DNA of 64,000 nt from Pseudomonas indica NBRC 103045 (GTDB lineage: Bacteria > Pseudomonadota > Gammaproteobacteria > Pseudomonadales > Pseudomonadaceae), in assembly GCF_002091635.1 (NCBI RefSeq), contig NZ_BDAC01000016.1, positions 1-64,000 on the forward strand, written 5' to 3'. The notes beneath the pieces were generated by a model. The model made no database searches. It was not told the DNA's origin and saw only the letters and a program-made list of their open reading frames with translations. The position numbers were made by a program, and so were the translations under genes. Below are positions 26,699-34,972 of this stretch, in pieces (position 1 is the stretch's first letter; each line of letters opens with the position of its first letter).

Positions 26699-28660
26699 AT
26701 GTCCCAAGCCCCTGCCAACGACAGCCGGCGGCGCTTCCTCGCCGCCTCGTCCATCATCGGTGCCACCGGCGCGCTCTGGCCGGCCCTGCCGCTCTTCGCC
26801 GCCGACGCCCAAGGAGATCCCATGAATCCCGATCTGATCCTGCACAACGGCCGCATCCACACGGTCGACCGCGAAAAACCCAGCGCCACCGCCGTGGCCA
26901 TCAAGGACGGCCGGTTCGTCGCGGTTGGCGACGACACCGAGGTCATGCCATTGCGCGGCGCCGCCACCCGCGTTATCGACCTGCAGCGGCGCACGGTGAT
27001 TCCCGGTCTCAACGATTCGCACCTGCACCTGATCCGTGGCGGCCTCAACTACAACCTGGAGCTGCGCTGGGAAGGCGTGCCCTCGCTGGCCGACGCCCTG
27101 CGCATGCTCAAGGAGCAGGCCGAACGCACCCCGGCGCCGCAGTGGGTGCGAGTAGTCGGTGGCTGGAACGAATTCCAGTTCGCCGAGAAGCGCATGCCTA
27201 CGCTGGAAGAGATCAACCGCGCCGCGCCGGACACCCCGGTGTTCATCCTCCACCTCTACGACCGCGCCCTGCTCAACCGCGCCGCGCTGCGCGTGGTCGG
27301 CTACGACCGCAACACGCCCAACCCACCGGGCGGCGAGATCGTCCGCGACGCCAACGGCGAACCCACCGGCATGCTGGTGGCGCGGCCGAACGCAATGATC
27401 CTCTACTCGACCCTGGCCAAGGGGCCGAAGCTGCCGCTGGAGTACCAGATCAACTCCACCCGCCAGTTCATGCGCGAGTTGAACCGCTTGGGCGTGACCA
27501 GCGCCATCGATGCCGGCGGCGGTTTCCAGAACTACCCGGACGACTACGAGGTGATCGAGCACTTGGCCAGGGAGGGCCAGCTGACCGTGCGCATCGCCTA
27601 CAACCTGTTCACCCAGAAGCCCAAGGAAGAGCTGGCCGACTTCAAGCGCTGGACCGGCTCGGTGCAATACGGCCAGGGCAACGACTTTTTCCGCCACAAC
27701 GGCGCTGGCGAGATGCTGGTGTTCTCCGCCGCCGACTTCGAGGACTTCCTCGAACCGCGCCCCGACCTGGCAGCCAGCATGGAAAGCGACCTGGAGCCGG
27801 TGGTTCGCCATCTGGTGGAAAACCGCTGGCCGTTCCGCCTGCACGCCACCTATGACGAATCCATCTCGCGCATGCTCGAGGTATTCGAGAAAGTCGACCG
27901 CGACATCCCGTTCAACGGCCTGCCCTGGTTCTTCGACCATGCCGAGACCATCAGCCCCCGCAACATCGAACGGGTCCGGGCCCTTGGCGGCGGCATCGCC
28001 ATCCAGGACCGCATGGCCTTCCAGGGCGAGTACTTCGTCGATCGCTACGGCGCCAAGGCCGCCGAAGCCACGCCGCCGATCCAGCGCATGCTGGCCGAAG
28101 GCGTGCCGGTGGGCGCCGGAACCGACGCCACCCGGGTTTCCAGCTACAACCCCTGGACCTCGCTGTATTGGCTGGTCAGCGGTAAGACCGTCGGCGGCCT
28201 GGAGCTTTATCCGCAAGGCTTGCCACGGGACATGGCACTGCAGCTGTTTACCCACGGCAGTGCCTGGTTCTCCAGCGAACAGGGCAAGAAAGGCCAGATC
28301 AAGGTCGGCCAGCTCGCCGATCTGGTGGCCCTGTCGGCGAACTACTTCAGTGTCGAGGAAGAGCAGATCAAGTGGCTCGAATCGGTGCTGACGGTGGTCG
28401 ACGGTAAGGTGGTCCACGCCGCCGCCGAGTTCGACAAGCTCGGCCCGCCGCACTTGCCGGTGCTGCCCGACTGGTCGCCGGTGACGCGGGTACCCGGCCA
28501 CTGGAAGCCCAGTGCGCCGCTAACAGCCAGCGTGCACCAGTGCGTCGGCGCCTGCGTCGTGCATGCCCACAGCCATGAGCGAGCGCGTCTGGCGTCGGTG
28601 CCGGTCAGCGACTTCCAGGGTTTCTGGGGCGCCTTCGGCTGCTCCTGCTTCGCCTTCTGA
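26699..28660 (+). CDS. Tat-exported amidohydrolase (AepA/YtcJ-like)
   Basis: A 653-residue metal-dependent hydrolase. The twin-arginine signal SRRRFLAASSIIGATGALW (residues 9-27) marks periplasmic export. The amidohydrolase body starts MNPDLILHNGRIHTVD. The metal-binding HxH is in LNDSHLHLIRGG near 105, later ligands are likely in RLHATYDES and FFDHAETI, and the final Asp is in VGAGTDATR near 480. C-terminally it has an extra tail with a cluster of four Cys and three His. It is co-directional with the isochorismatase-fold and ABM genes; the substrate, probably an amide or imide, is unknown. Confidence 0.88.
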   Translation: MSQAPANDSRRRFLAASSIIGATGALWPALPLFAADAQGDPMNPDLILHNGRIHTVDREKPSATAVAIKDGRFVAVGDDTEVMPLRGAATRVIDLQRRTVIPGLNDSHLHLIRGGLNYNLELRWEGVPSLADALRMLKEQAERTPAPQWVRVVGGWNEFQFAEKRMPTLEEINRAAPDTPVFILHLYDRALLNRAALRVVGYDRNTPNPPGGEIVRDANGEPTGMLVARPNAMILYSTLAKGPKLPLEYQINSTRQFMRELNRLGVTSAIDAGGGFQNYPDDYEVIEHLAREGQLTVRIAYNLFTQKPKEELADFKRWTGSVQYGQGNDFFRHNGAGEMLVFSAADFEDFLEPRPDLAASMESDLEPVVRHLVENRWPFRLHATYDESISRMLEVFEKVDRDIPFNGLPWFFDHAETISPRNIERVRALGGGIAIQDRMAFQGEYFVDRYGAKAAEATPPIQRMLAEGVPVGAGTDATRVSSYNPWTSLYWLVSGKTVGGLELYPQGLPRDMALQLFTHGSAWFSSEQGKKGQIKVGQLADLVALSANYFSVEEEQIKWLESVLTVVDGKVVHAAAEFDKLGPPHLPVLPDWSPVTRVPGHWKPSAPLTASVHQCVGACVVHAHSHERARLASVPVSDFQGFWGAFGCSCFAF

Positions 28661-28667
28661 AAGCGAC

Positions 28668-28694
28668 GCGCGCCGGGCAACGCCCCTGGCGCGC
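28668..28694. terminator. strong hairpin after the amidohydrolase
   Basis: GCGCGCC (28668-28674) pairs perfectly with GGCGCGC (28688-28694), with an inner GGGC-AAC-GCCC stem. It begins 8 bases after the stop codon. There is no good T-run, so termination may be partial. Confidence 0.55.
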
Positions 28695-28772
28695 GGGCTC
28701 TGGCACGCGGCTCCGCTGTAAGAGAGACTTGCTATCCTCTCCCAACACAGCGAGCCGGTGCGACCGCAAACC

Positions 28773-29723
28773 ATGAAGAGCGTGGCAATCCTTCTTTTTC
28801 CCGATGTCCTGATGCTGGACGTGGCCGGACCGATCGAAGTGTTCTCGATCGCCAACCGCTACCTCGCCCCTGCCGATCACTACCGGATCAGTACCATCAG
28901 CATCGCCGAGCCAGGCGTGCGCGCGTCCAATGGCCTGCGCCTGCTGACGGACCATGTGCTGGCCGACGCACCCGAAGCGTTCGATCTGCTTCTGGTTCCC
29001 GGCGGCCCCAACGCCTACAACGAATCGCACCCGGCGCTGCTGCCCTGGCTGCGGCGAGCCACCCAGGCCTCGCGACGCTACGGTTCGATCTGCACTGGCG
29101 CCTTCATTCTCGGCGAGGCCGGCCTGCTGGACGGCCGCCAGGTCACCACCCACTGGAACTACACCGAGCGGCTAGCCCGCCGCTTTCCCGCCGCCCGGGT
29201 CATCACCGACCGGATATTCATTGCAGATGGCGAGCTGATCACCTCGGGCGGGATCACTGCCGGCATCGACATGGCCCTGGCGATCCTGGCGGACGACCAT
29301 GGCAAGAAGCTGGCGGTGGACGTGGCCAAGGTGCTGCTGGTGGCCATGAAACGCCAGGGCGGCCAGGCCCAATTCAGCCCCATGCTGGCGGAAGTGGCCA
29401 GGGAAGACTCGCCCATCGCCCGGGCCCAGCAGTACATCTTCGACCGCCTCGAAGAGGAACTCAGCGTCGATGTCCTGGCCGAGGTGGCCGGCATGAGTGC
29501 CCGGCACTTTTCCCGCCTGTTCGCCCGCGACACCGGCAAGACGCCAATGGAGTTCGTCCATGCCGCCCGTATCGACCGTGCCCGCAACCTGCTGGAAACC
29601 ACCGACCTGCCGCTGAAGACGGTGGCCTACCGCAGCGGCTTTCGCAGCGTGCGCTGCATGCGCATCCTGTTCAGCGAACGGCTCGGGCTGAGCCCGGCGC
29701 AATACCGCCATCAGTTTGGCTGA
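28773..29723 (+). CDS. GlxA-type AraC regulator with DJ-1/PfpI domain
   Basis: A 316-residue regulator. The DJ-1/PfpI-like ligand domain (residues 1-165) shows FPDVLMLDVAGPIEVF and a conserved cysteine in SICTGAFILGEAGLL. The AraC double HTH (about 215-315) shows LSVDVLAEVAGMSARHFSRLF and LPLKTVAYRSGFRSVRCMRILF. ATG 28773 follows a GTG five codons earlier; neither has a strong ribosome site. Relatives respond to amine or amide metabolites (ArgR, GbdR, CdhR), so the preceding amidohydrolase operon is a plausible target. Confidence 0.9.
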   Translation: MKSVAILLFPDVLMLDVAGPIEVFSIANRYLAPADHYRISTISIAEPGVRASNGLRLLTDHVLADAPEAFDLLLVPGGPNAYNESHPALLPWLRRATQASRRYGSICTGAFILGEAGLLDGRQVTTHWNYTERLARRFPAARVITDRIFIADGELITSGGITAGIDMALAILADDHGKKLAVDVAKVLLVAMKRQGGQAQFSPMLAEVAREDSPIARAQQYIFDRLEEELSVDVLAEVAGMSARHFSRLFARDTGKTPMEFVHAARIDRARNLLETTDLPLKTVAYRSGFRSVRCMRILFSERLGLSPAQYRHQFG

Positions 29724-29932
29724 GTGTCCGAATCCGTCCCCAACTTGGCAGCCCAGGTCCCCACACGCACGTTTGCCGGACGGCAGCGTGACGCGATGAT
29801 TCTCCTCATGCTTCGGAGTCGCCAAGCCAGCCAGTCGGTCGGGTGATCCTCTACGGTGCCCTTGACGGCACCCGGATCCCCACTCGGTGCGAGGGCCCGT
29901 AGCGCCATCTCAGCACCAGGGAGACGCGCCGG

Positions 29933-30418
29933 ATGAGCGGACGATATTCGACACGGGGTCACGCCGACTTCGACCCGCTTCTCGAACGAACGGAAGACCG
30001 GGAGGAAGCGCCCGCGACGTCTTCCCGGCAAGCAATACGCCTGTCCGCCTGGCAGGAACGACGGGCCAAGGAGTTGATCGCGGCCCATCTGGGCAGCGGC
30101 TTATCCATCGCCCGGCTGGCCCGCGAATGCAGCCTGTCGCGCAGCCATTTTTCCCGCGCCTTCCACGGCAGCACCGGCGTTTCGCCTCACCAGTGGCTGA
30201 CCCGGCAGCGCATCGAACACGCCAAGCGGCTGTTGCTGGACGACCTGCTGATCACCCGGATCGCCCAGGATTGCGGGTTCGCCGACCAGGCCCACTTTTC
30301 GCGAGTGTTCACCCGGCTGGTGGGCCTGTCGCCGAGCCGCTGGCGGCTCGGCCTCCTGCGCGGCAAGGGCATCGCCCGAGAGCGATGCCCGTCCGGCGCT
30401 ACTTGCCGATCAGGGTGA
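29933..30418 (+). CDS. small AraC-family regulator (paralogue A)
   Basis: A 161-residue protein with only the AraC HTH pair: LSIARLARECSLSRSHFSRAF near 55-75 and ITRIAQDCGFADQAHFSRVF near 105-125. It has no ligand domain beyond a 35-residue N-terminal stretch. GGGAG lies 9 bases before ATG. Closely similar to the protein at 41533, sharing the WQE-RAKE lead-in and the SRSHFSRAF and IAQDCGFADQ or VAQDCGFADQ blocks. Its last 20 bases overlap the end of the convergent YcaC-like gene. Confidence 0.88.
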   Translation: MSGRYSTRGHADFDPLLERTEDREEAPATSSRQAIRLSAWQERRAKELIAAHLGSGLSIARLARECSLSRSHFSRAFHGSTGVSPHQWLTRQRIEHAKRLLLDDLLITRIAQDCGFADQAHFSRVFTRLVGLSPSRWRLGLLRGKGIARERCPSGATCRSG

Positions 30419-31022
30419 AGTAGCTAGTCATCAGATTGCGATAGTTCGGGATGTGGTTGGACAGCAGATTGCCCAGTCCCTCGATATCGTTGCGCCAGTC
30501 GCGATGCAGCTCGCAGGCCACGCTGAACCAGTTCATCAGTTGCACGCCGGCGGCGCTCATGCGCGACCAAGCGGCCTGCTGCACGGTCTTGTCGAAGGTG
30601 CCGGAGGCGTCGGTGACGACGAACACGTCGAAGCCCTCGGCAATCGCCGACAGCGCCGGGAACGCCACGCACACGTCAGTGACCACGCCAGCCAAGATCA
30701 ATTGCTTGCGGCCGGTACTCTTGATCGCCGCGACGAAATCTTCGTTGTCCCAGGCATTGATCTGGCCCGGACGGGCGATGTAGGGCGCGCCAGGGAACAG
30801 CTCCTTCAGCTCCGGCACCAGCGGGCCGTTCGGACCCTGCTCGAAGCTGGTGGTGAGAATGGTCGGCAGGTTGAAGAACTTAGCCACGGCCCCCAGGGCC
30901 AGGACGTTGTTCTTAAAGTCGCTGGGGGTGAAGTCCTGCACCAGCGAGATCAGACCGGACTGGTGGTCGATCAGCAGGACGACGGCATCGTCCTTGTTCA
31001 GGCGCTTGTAGGGAACAGTCAT
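30399..31022 (-). CDS. ycaC: YcaC-like isochorismatase-family hydrolase
   Basis: A 207-residue protein very close to Pseudomonas YcaC as I remember it. It opens TVPYKRLNKDDAVVLLIDHQ and has the catalytic Cys in AGVVTDVCVAFPALSA near 115 and the ending WFSVACELHRDWRNDIEGL. YcaC forms an octamer; its substrate is unknown. ATG 31022 is set by AGGAG 8 bases upstream; the GTG three codons earlier lies inside that ribosome site. Last gene of a leftward operon with an MFS exporter and an alpha/beta hydrolase. Confidence 0.93.
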   Translation of the reverse strand: MTVPYKRLNKDDAVVLLIDHQSGLISLVQDFTPSDFKNNVLALGAVAKFFNLPTILTTSFEQGPNGPLVPELKELFPGAPYIARPGQINAWDNEDFVAAIKSTGRKQLILAGVVTDVCVAFPALSAIAEGFDVFVVTDASGTFDKTVQQAAWSRMSAAGVQLMNWFSVACELHRDWRNDIEGLGNLLSNHIPNYRNLMTSYFTLIGK

Positions 31023-31055
31023 TTCGGACACTCCTTTCTTTTCGTGGGATGAACG

Positions 31056-32651
31056 TCAAACACGGGGGGCGGCGAGCAGGTGGCGAATGCGGATCGGCAC
31101 CCCCTGCTGCTGGTAACGCCGCGCATTGGCCTCGATGCGCTGCTCGGCGCGGGTGACCCGGCCGTGGTGGCGCAAATGTTCGAGCCAGGATTCGTCGAAG
31201 AAGAACTCCTGCCAGAGCCGAGGGTCTTCGCTGTCCTGCACCAGGCCCCAGGAGAAGGCGCCATTGCGTCGGCGCATCCGGCAGACCGCCTCCATGGCCT
31301 GGCGGAAGTCCGGTATGTGCTCCGGCGCAATGCGGTATTCGAGGGTGACCATCACCGGGCCGCGCTCGCGGTCCAGTGCCTCGTCGAGCAGCGGCGCCGG
31401 CCAGTGCAGCGACGGTGCCAGGTCGTCCGCCGCGGTCGTCGGCAGGGAAAAACGCCAGCGCGCGGTGATACCGAGCACCAGCAACACGCCGCCACCGGCG
31501 AAGGCAGCGCTCAATGACAGATGGCTGGCCAACGCGCCCCAGGCGATGCCGCCCAGGGCGGAACAGCCGAAAAACACCAGGATGTAGACGGCCAATGCGC
31601 GGGCACGCACCCAGGACGGCACAGAGGTCTGTGCCGCCAGTTGCAGGCTCGACAGCACGGCGATCCAGGCCATGCCGCTCAGCAGCATCAGGGCCGCCAG
31701 CAGCGGAAACGAACGAATCCCGGCCAGGCCCAGCAGCACACCGGCATAGGCCAAGCTGGCGACCATGACGATGACGTCGCCGCTGTAGCGCGCCCGCAGC
31801 CGAGGCAGGTACATCGCGCCGACAATCGCGCCGATACCAATACACCCCAGCAGGATGCCGTAGTCCATGGCCGTGCCGGCCAGTTCGCGACGCACCAGCA
31901 GCGGCAGCAACGCCATGCCGGCCGACGCACCGGTGAAGAAGGCTGCGGTACGCACCAGCACCGCCTGCAACGGCTGCGCACTGCGGGCATAGCGCACTCC
32001 GGCACGCAGCGCGCCGAACAGCCGCTCCGCCGGTAATACCGTTTCCCGAGGGCTGCGCCGCCAGGCCAGCAGCGCCCCGATTACCGCCAGGAACGAGACC
32101 GCGTTCAGCGCGAAGGTCAGCCAGGGACCGCTCAAGCTCACCAGCACGCCGGCGATCGCCGGGCCGATGGCACGGGCCACGTTGACGCCGAGGCTGGACA
32201 GCGCCACCGCAGCCGGCAAGGCGTCGCGTTCGACGATTTCCGGCGCCAGGGCCGCCCACGCGGGCATCATCAAGGCGGTGCCGATGCCCATAGCGAAGGT
32301 CAGCAGCAACAGCAGGATCACCGACATCTGCCCGTTCAGCGTGAGAATCGCGAGGATCAGGGCGGTGGCCGCCATCCACAGCTGTACCGCCAGTAGGTAG
32401 CGGCGCTTGTCGACGATGTCGGCCAGCGCCCCGGCCGGCAGCGCCAGAAGGAAGATCGGCAGCGCGCTGGCCACCTGCACCAGCGCCACCGCCAGCGGGC
32501 TGGCAGACAGCGAGGTCATCAGCCAGCCGGCACCCACCTCGTGCATCCAGGTACCTATGTTCGAGGCGATGCTCGCCAACCAGAGCCAGCGGAATACCCT
32601 TACCCGCAGCGGCTGCCAGGGCGAGGCCGCGACCTTCTGCAGAGTTTCCAT
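31056..32651 (-). CDS. MFS_3-family exporter (EntS-like) with C-terminal domain
   Basis: A 531-residue transporter. About 12 membrane helices fill residues 1-410 (FRWLWLASIASNIGTWMHEVGAGWLM; motif-A-like DIVDKRR). A soluble C-terminal domain of about 100 residues follows (VTLEYRIAPEHIPDFRQAM, EFFFDESWLEHLRHHGRVT), as known for the MFS_3 branch. ATG 32651 is chosen; a TTG four codons earlier is less likely. It lies 8 bases after the alpha/beta-hydrolase stop and 33 bases before ycaC. It may export the substrate or product of the neighbouring hydrolases. Confidence 0.9.
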   Translation of the reverse strand: METLQKVAASPWQPLRVRVFRWLWLASIASNIGTWMHEVGAGWLMTSLSASPLAVALVQVASALPIFLLALPAGALADIVDKRRYLLAVQLWMAATALILAILTLNGQMSVILLLLLTFAMGIGTALMMPAWAALAPEIVERDALPAAVALSSLGVNVARAIGPAIAGVLVSLSGPWLTFALNAVSFLAVIGALLAWRRSPRETVLPAERLFGALRAGVRYARSAQPLQAVLVRTAAFFTGASAGMALLPLLVRRELAGTAMDYGILLGCIGIGAIVGAMYLPRLRARYSGDVIVMVASLAYAGVLLGLAGIRSFPLLAALMLLSGMAWIAVLSSLQLAAQTSVPSWVRARALAVYILVFFGCSALGGIAWGALASHLSLSAAFAGGGVLLVLGITARWRFSLPTTAADDLAPSLHWPAPLLDEALDRERGPVMVTLEYRIAPEHIPDFRQAMEAVCRMRRRNGAFSWGLVQDSEDPRLWQEFFFDESWLEHLRHHGRVTRAEQRIEANARRYQQQGVPIRIRHLLAAPRV

Positions 32652-32659
32652 GGGCTCGC

Positions 32660-33481
32660 TCAACCTGCAAGGAAGGCCAGCAGGTCCTCGTTCAACGCTT
32701 GCGCATGGGTCGCGGCGACGAAGCCATGGGGAGCCCCTTCATAGACCTTCAGCCGGGCACCTTCGATCATCCGCGCCGCCTGCTTGCCGGTGGTCTCGAG
32801 CGGGACGATCTGGTCGTCGTCGCCATGGATCACCAGGGTCGGTACGTCGATCTTCGCCATGTCGGGGCGGAAGTCGGTTTCGGAAAAGGCCGTCACGCAG
32901 TCCAGGGTGCCCTTGAGCGACGCCAGCAGAGCAATGTTCAGGGTCTGGGTCAGTACGCCCTGGGAGACATTCTGGCCATGATTGGTGCCATAGAACGCCG
33001 GGGCGAAGTCGGTGATGAACTGCGCGCGGTCCTTGCGCAGGCCAGCCTTGATGCCGTCGAAAACCGCCTTTTCGACGCCCTCGGGATGATCGGCGGCCTG
33101 GCCGAAGATCGGTGTGACGGCACCCAGCAGCACCAGCTTGGCCACTCGCGTGCTGCCGTGCCGCGCGACATAGCGGGTAACGTCGCCGCCGCCCATGGAG
33201 AAGCCCACCAGGGTCACCTCATACAGATCGAGGTGCTCGATCAGCTGCGCGATGTCGTCGGCGAAGGTGTCGTAGTCATAGCCGCTCCACGGCTGGCTGG
33301 AGCGGCCGAAACCACGACGGTCGAAGGCGATGGTGCGATAGCCGCGGCTGCTCAGATACTCCATCTGGTATTCCCACATGTCCGCATCCAGCGGCCAGCC
33401 ATGGCTGAACAGCACCGGCTTGCCGGTCCCCCAGTCCTTGAAGTAGATCTCGGTGCCGTCGCGCGTCGTGAAAGTCGTCAT
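32660..33481 (-). CDS. alpha/beta hydrolase, cofactor-free haloperoxidase type
   Basis: A 273-residue hydrolase. The start TTFTTRDGTEIYFKDWGTG and SHGWPLDADMWE segment mark the non-heme chloroperoxidase/arylesterase group. The nucleophile is in LVGFSMGGGDVTRY near 97, the acid in LVIHGDDDQIVP and His in YEGAPHGFVAA. The start at 33481 has AAGGAG 7 bases upstream; 76 in-frame residues before it are noise. No signal peptide is present. First gene of the leftward operon to the MFS exporter and ycaC. Confidence 0.93.
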   Translation of the reverse strand: MTTFTTRDGTEIYFKDWGTGKPVLFSHGWPLDADMWEYQMEYLSSRGYRTIAFDRRGFGRSSQPWSGYDYDTFADDIAQLIEHLDLYEVTLVGFSMGGGDVTRYVARHGSTRVAKLVLLGAVTPIFGQAADHPEGVEKAVFDGIKAGLRKDRAQFITDFAPAFYGTNHGQNVSQGVLTQTLNIALLASLKGTLDCVTAFSETDFRPDMAKIDVPTLVIHGDDDQIVPLETTGKQAARMIEGARLKVYEGAPHGFVAATHAQALNEDLLAFLAG

Positions 33482-33888
33482 GGGAAGCTCCTTGCGTGAT
33501 GGACTCCCAATGCAGCCGAAACCGGCCGTACATGAGAGAGCCCGTGGGGTTCGGGTAGCTTCACTATCCAGGGTTGCCGGCGCGGCGGATTGCACGGATG
33601 TGCTCGTTTGCGGAGAGGGTTTGGGCCCTGAGAACCCGGCCACTTGAGGAAGAACCGGCGGCAGGCACAGCACATCGCGACAATGCGGGCGAACCGGCCT
33701 GCACCTCACCGGACGTTCTTGCCGGGCAAATGAATTCGCCTACAAAAGCGCCGGAGCTTCAGACGCCCCCAGCCCCACTTCCGTAGGAGCCAGCTCTGCT
33801 GGCGATGTTTCTGAAGCCCATTCGCGAGCAGAGCTCGTTCCTACAAAAGCGCAGGACGGAACACCGCTAGGGCGAATTCATTCGCCCA
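33482..33888. other. 407-base intergenic region
   Basis: No gene is seen here. It should hold the promoter of the leftward hydrolase-exporter-ycaC operon, the end of the MexT-like gene and a REP-type repeat (33783-33844). Two short near-copies of a GAATTCATTCGCCC-like motif occur in opposite orientation at about 33728-33743 and 33871-33888, flanking the REP pair. Confidence 0.7.
33783..33844. repeat. Pseudomonas REP doublet (REPIN)
   Basis: GTAGGAGC, then CCAGC-TCT-GCTGG, is followed about 20 bases later by the inverted partner CGAGC-AGA-GCTCG and TTCCTAC. Two REP palindromes facing each other match the GTAGGAGCGAGC-type REP family common in Pseudomonas. Such doublets are mobilised by RAYT transposases; none is encoded in the window. 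Confidence 0.8.
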
Positions 33889-34797
33889 TCAAACCGGCGT
33901 CGCCATGCACTGCCAGATCCGCTCGCGCAGCCAGGTTTCGGCGGGATCGCTGTCGTAGGCGCCGCCCCACACCATCGACAGCTCGGCCTCATTGATCGGG
34001 AACGGCGCGTCGTCCGCGCGCAGGCTGCCGTCGTCCGCCAGGATACAGGCGGCGTAATCCGGCACCGTCGCGATCATCTCGGTATTACGCAGCAAGGCCC
34101 GCAGACTGCCGAACTGCGGTACGGCCAGCACCACCCGGCGCGAGCGGCCGATACGCGCCAGGTCCAGGTCGATGTTGCCGGACAGGTCGCCGGAGAACGA
34201 CACCATCACGTGCGGCCGGGAGCAGTACTCGTCCAGGCTCAGCGGCCCAGGTCGCCGGTCGCCGCGCAGGACCTTGACGCCGATGTTGCGCAGCTTCTTG
34301 CGCTTGGCATTGGCCGGCAGGTCGGTGGTGTAGCTGACGCCCACCGAGATTTCGCCGGACGACAGCAAGGCAGGCATCAGCAGGAAATTGGCCCGCCGGA
34401 CCACCACCACGGTGTTGGGTGCTTCCTGCTGGAGCACCTGGAGCAGCCTGGGAAACAGGCCGAACTCGGCATCGTCGGAAAGACCCAGGCGAAAGACATT
34501 GGTGCTGGTGGCTGGATCGAATGCCTTGGCCCGGCTGACGGCCGCGGAAATCACGTCCATGGCCGGACGCAGCTCGTCGAGGATCTGCAATGCCCGAGCG
34601 GTCGGTTCCATTTGCCGGCCGTTGCGGATCAGCAGCGGATCGTCGAACAGATCGCGCAACCGGCTCAACGCGGCGCTCACGGTGGACTGGGTGACGAACA
34701 GCTTCTCGCCGACACGGGTCAGGTTCCGCTCGATCATCAATGCCTCGAAGACCACCAGCAGGTTCATGTCGAGGTGACGCAGGTCGTTTCTGTTCAT
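33889..34797 (-). CDS. MexT-like LysR-family regulator
   Basis: A 302-residue LysR protein. The N-terminus MNRNDLRHLDMNLLVVFEAL with VTQSTVSAALSRLRDLFDDPLL, and the effector segments FRLGLSDDAEFGLFPRLL and SSGEISVGVSYTTDLPANAKRKK, closely recall MexT, the activator of MexEF-OprN. ATG 34797 is chosen over a TTG one codon earlier. It is not next to an RND pump here; the adjacent hydrolase-MFS-ycaC operon downstream on the same strand may be its target. It is divergent from the response regulator at 34973. Confidence 0.9.
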   Translation of the reverse strand: MNRNDLRHLDMNLLVVFEALMIERNLTRVGEKLFVTQSTVSAALSRLRDLFDDPLLIRNGRQMEPTARALQILDELRPAMDVISAAVSRAKAFDPATSTNVFRLGLSDDAEFGLFPRLLQVLQQEAPNTVVVVRRANFLLMPALLSSGEISVGVSYTTDLPANAKRKKLRNIGVKVLRGDRRPGPLSLDEYCSRPHVMVSFSGDLSGNIDLDLARIGRSRRVVLAVPQFGSLRALLRNTEMIATVPDYAACILADDGSLRADDAPFPINEAELSMVWGGAYDSDPAETWLRERIWQCMATPV

Positions 34798-34972
34798 CAA
34801 CCACCATCCGGTTATGCGGCTACACCTGTCATTTCAGCAGGCCTTGCCCCCTTGCGCTTGAATATTTGTGCGGATTTCCCACTTCGCCAGCCAGTGGTTG
34901 AGGTGCCGGTTCTTATCCACTAGGGTGAAAAGAAGTCGCCTCCGAGCGGCACGCGAATTCCCTGTAAAAACA

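Noticed and set aside
31056-32651. MFS exporter with C-terminal ABM-like domain as a novel fusion
   Set aside because: The MFS_3 branch commonly carries this C-terminal part, so it is not unusual.
30913-32670. 585-codon frame overlapping the MFS gene on the same strand
   Set aside because: Out-of-frame shadow of the exporter and ycaC; no membrane helices or domains.
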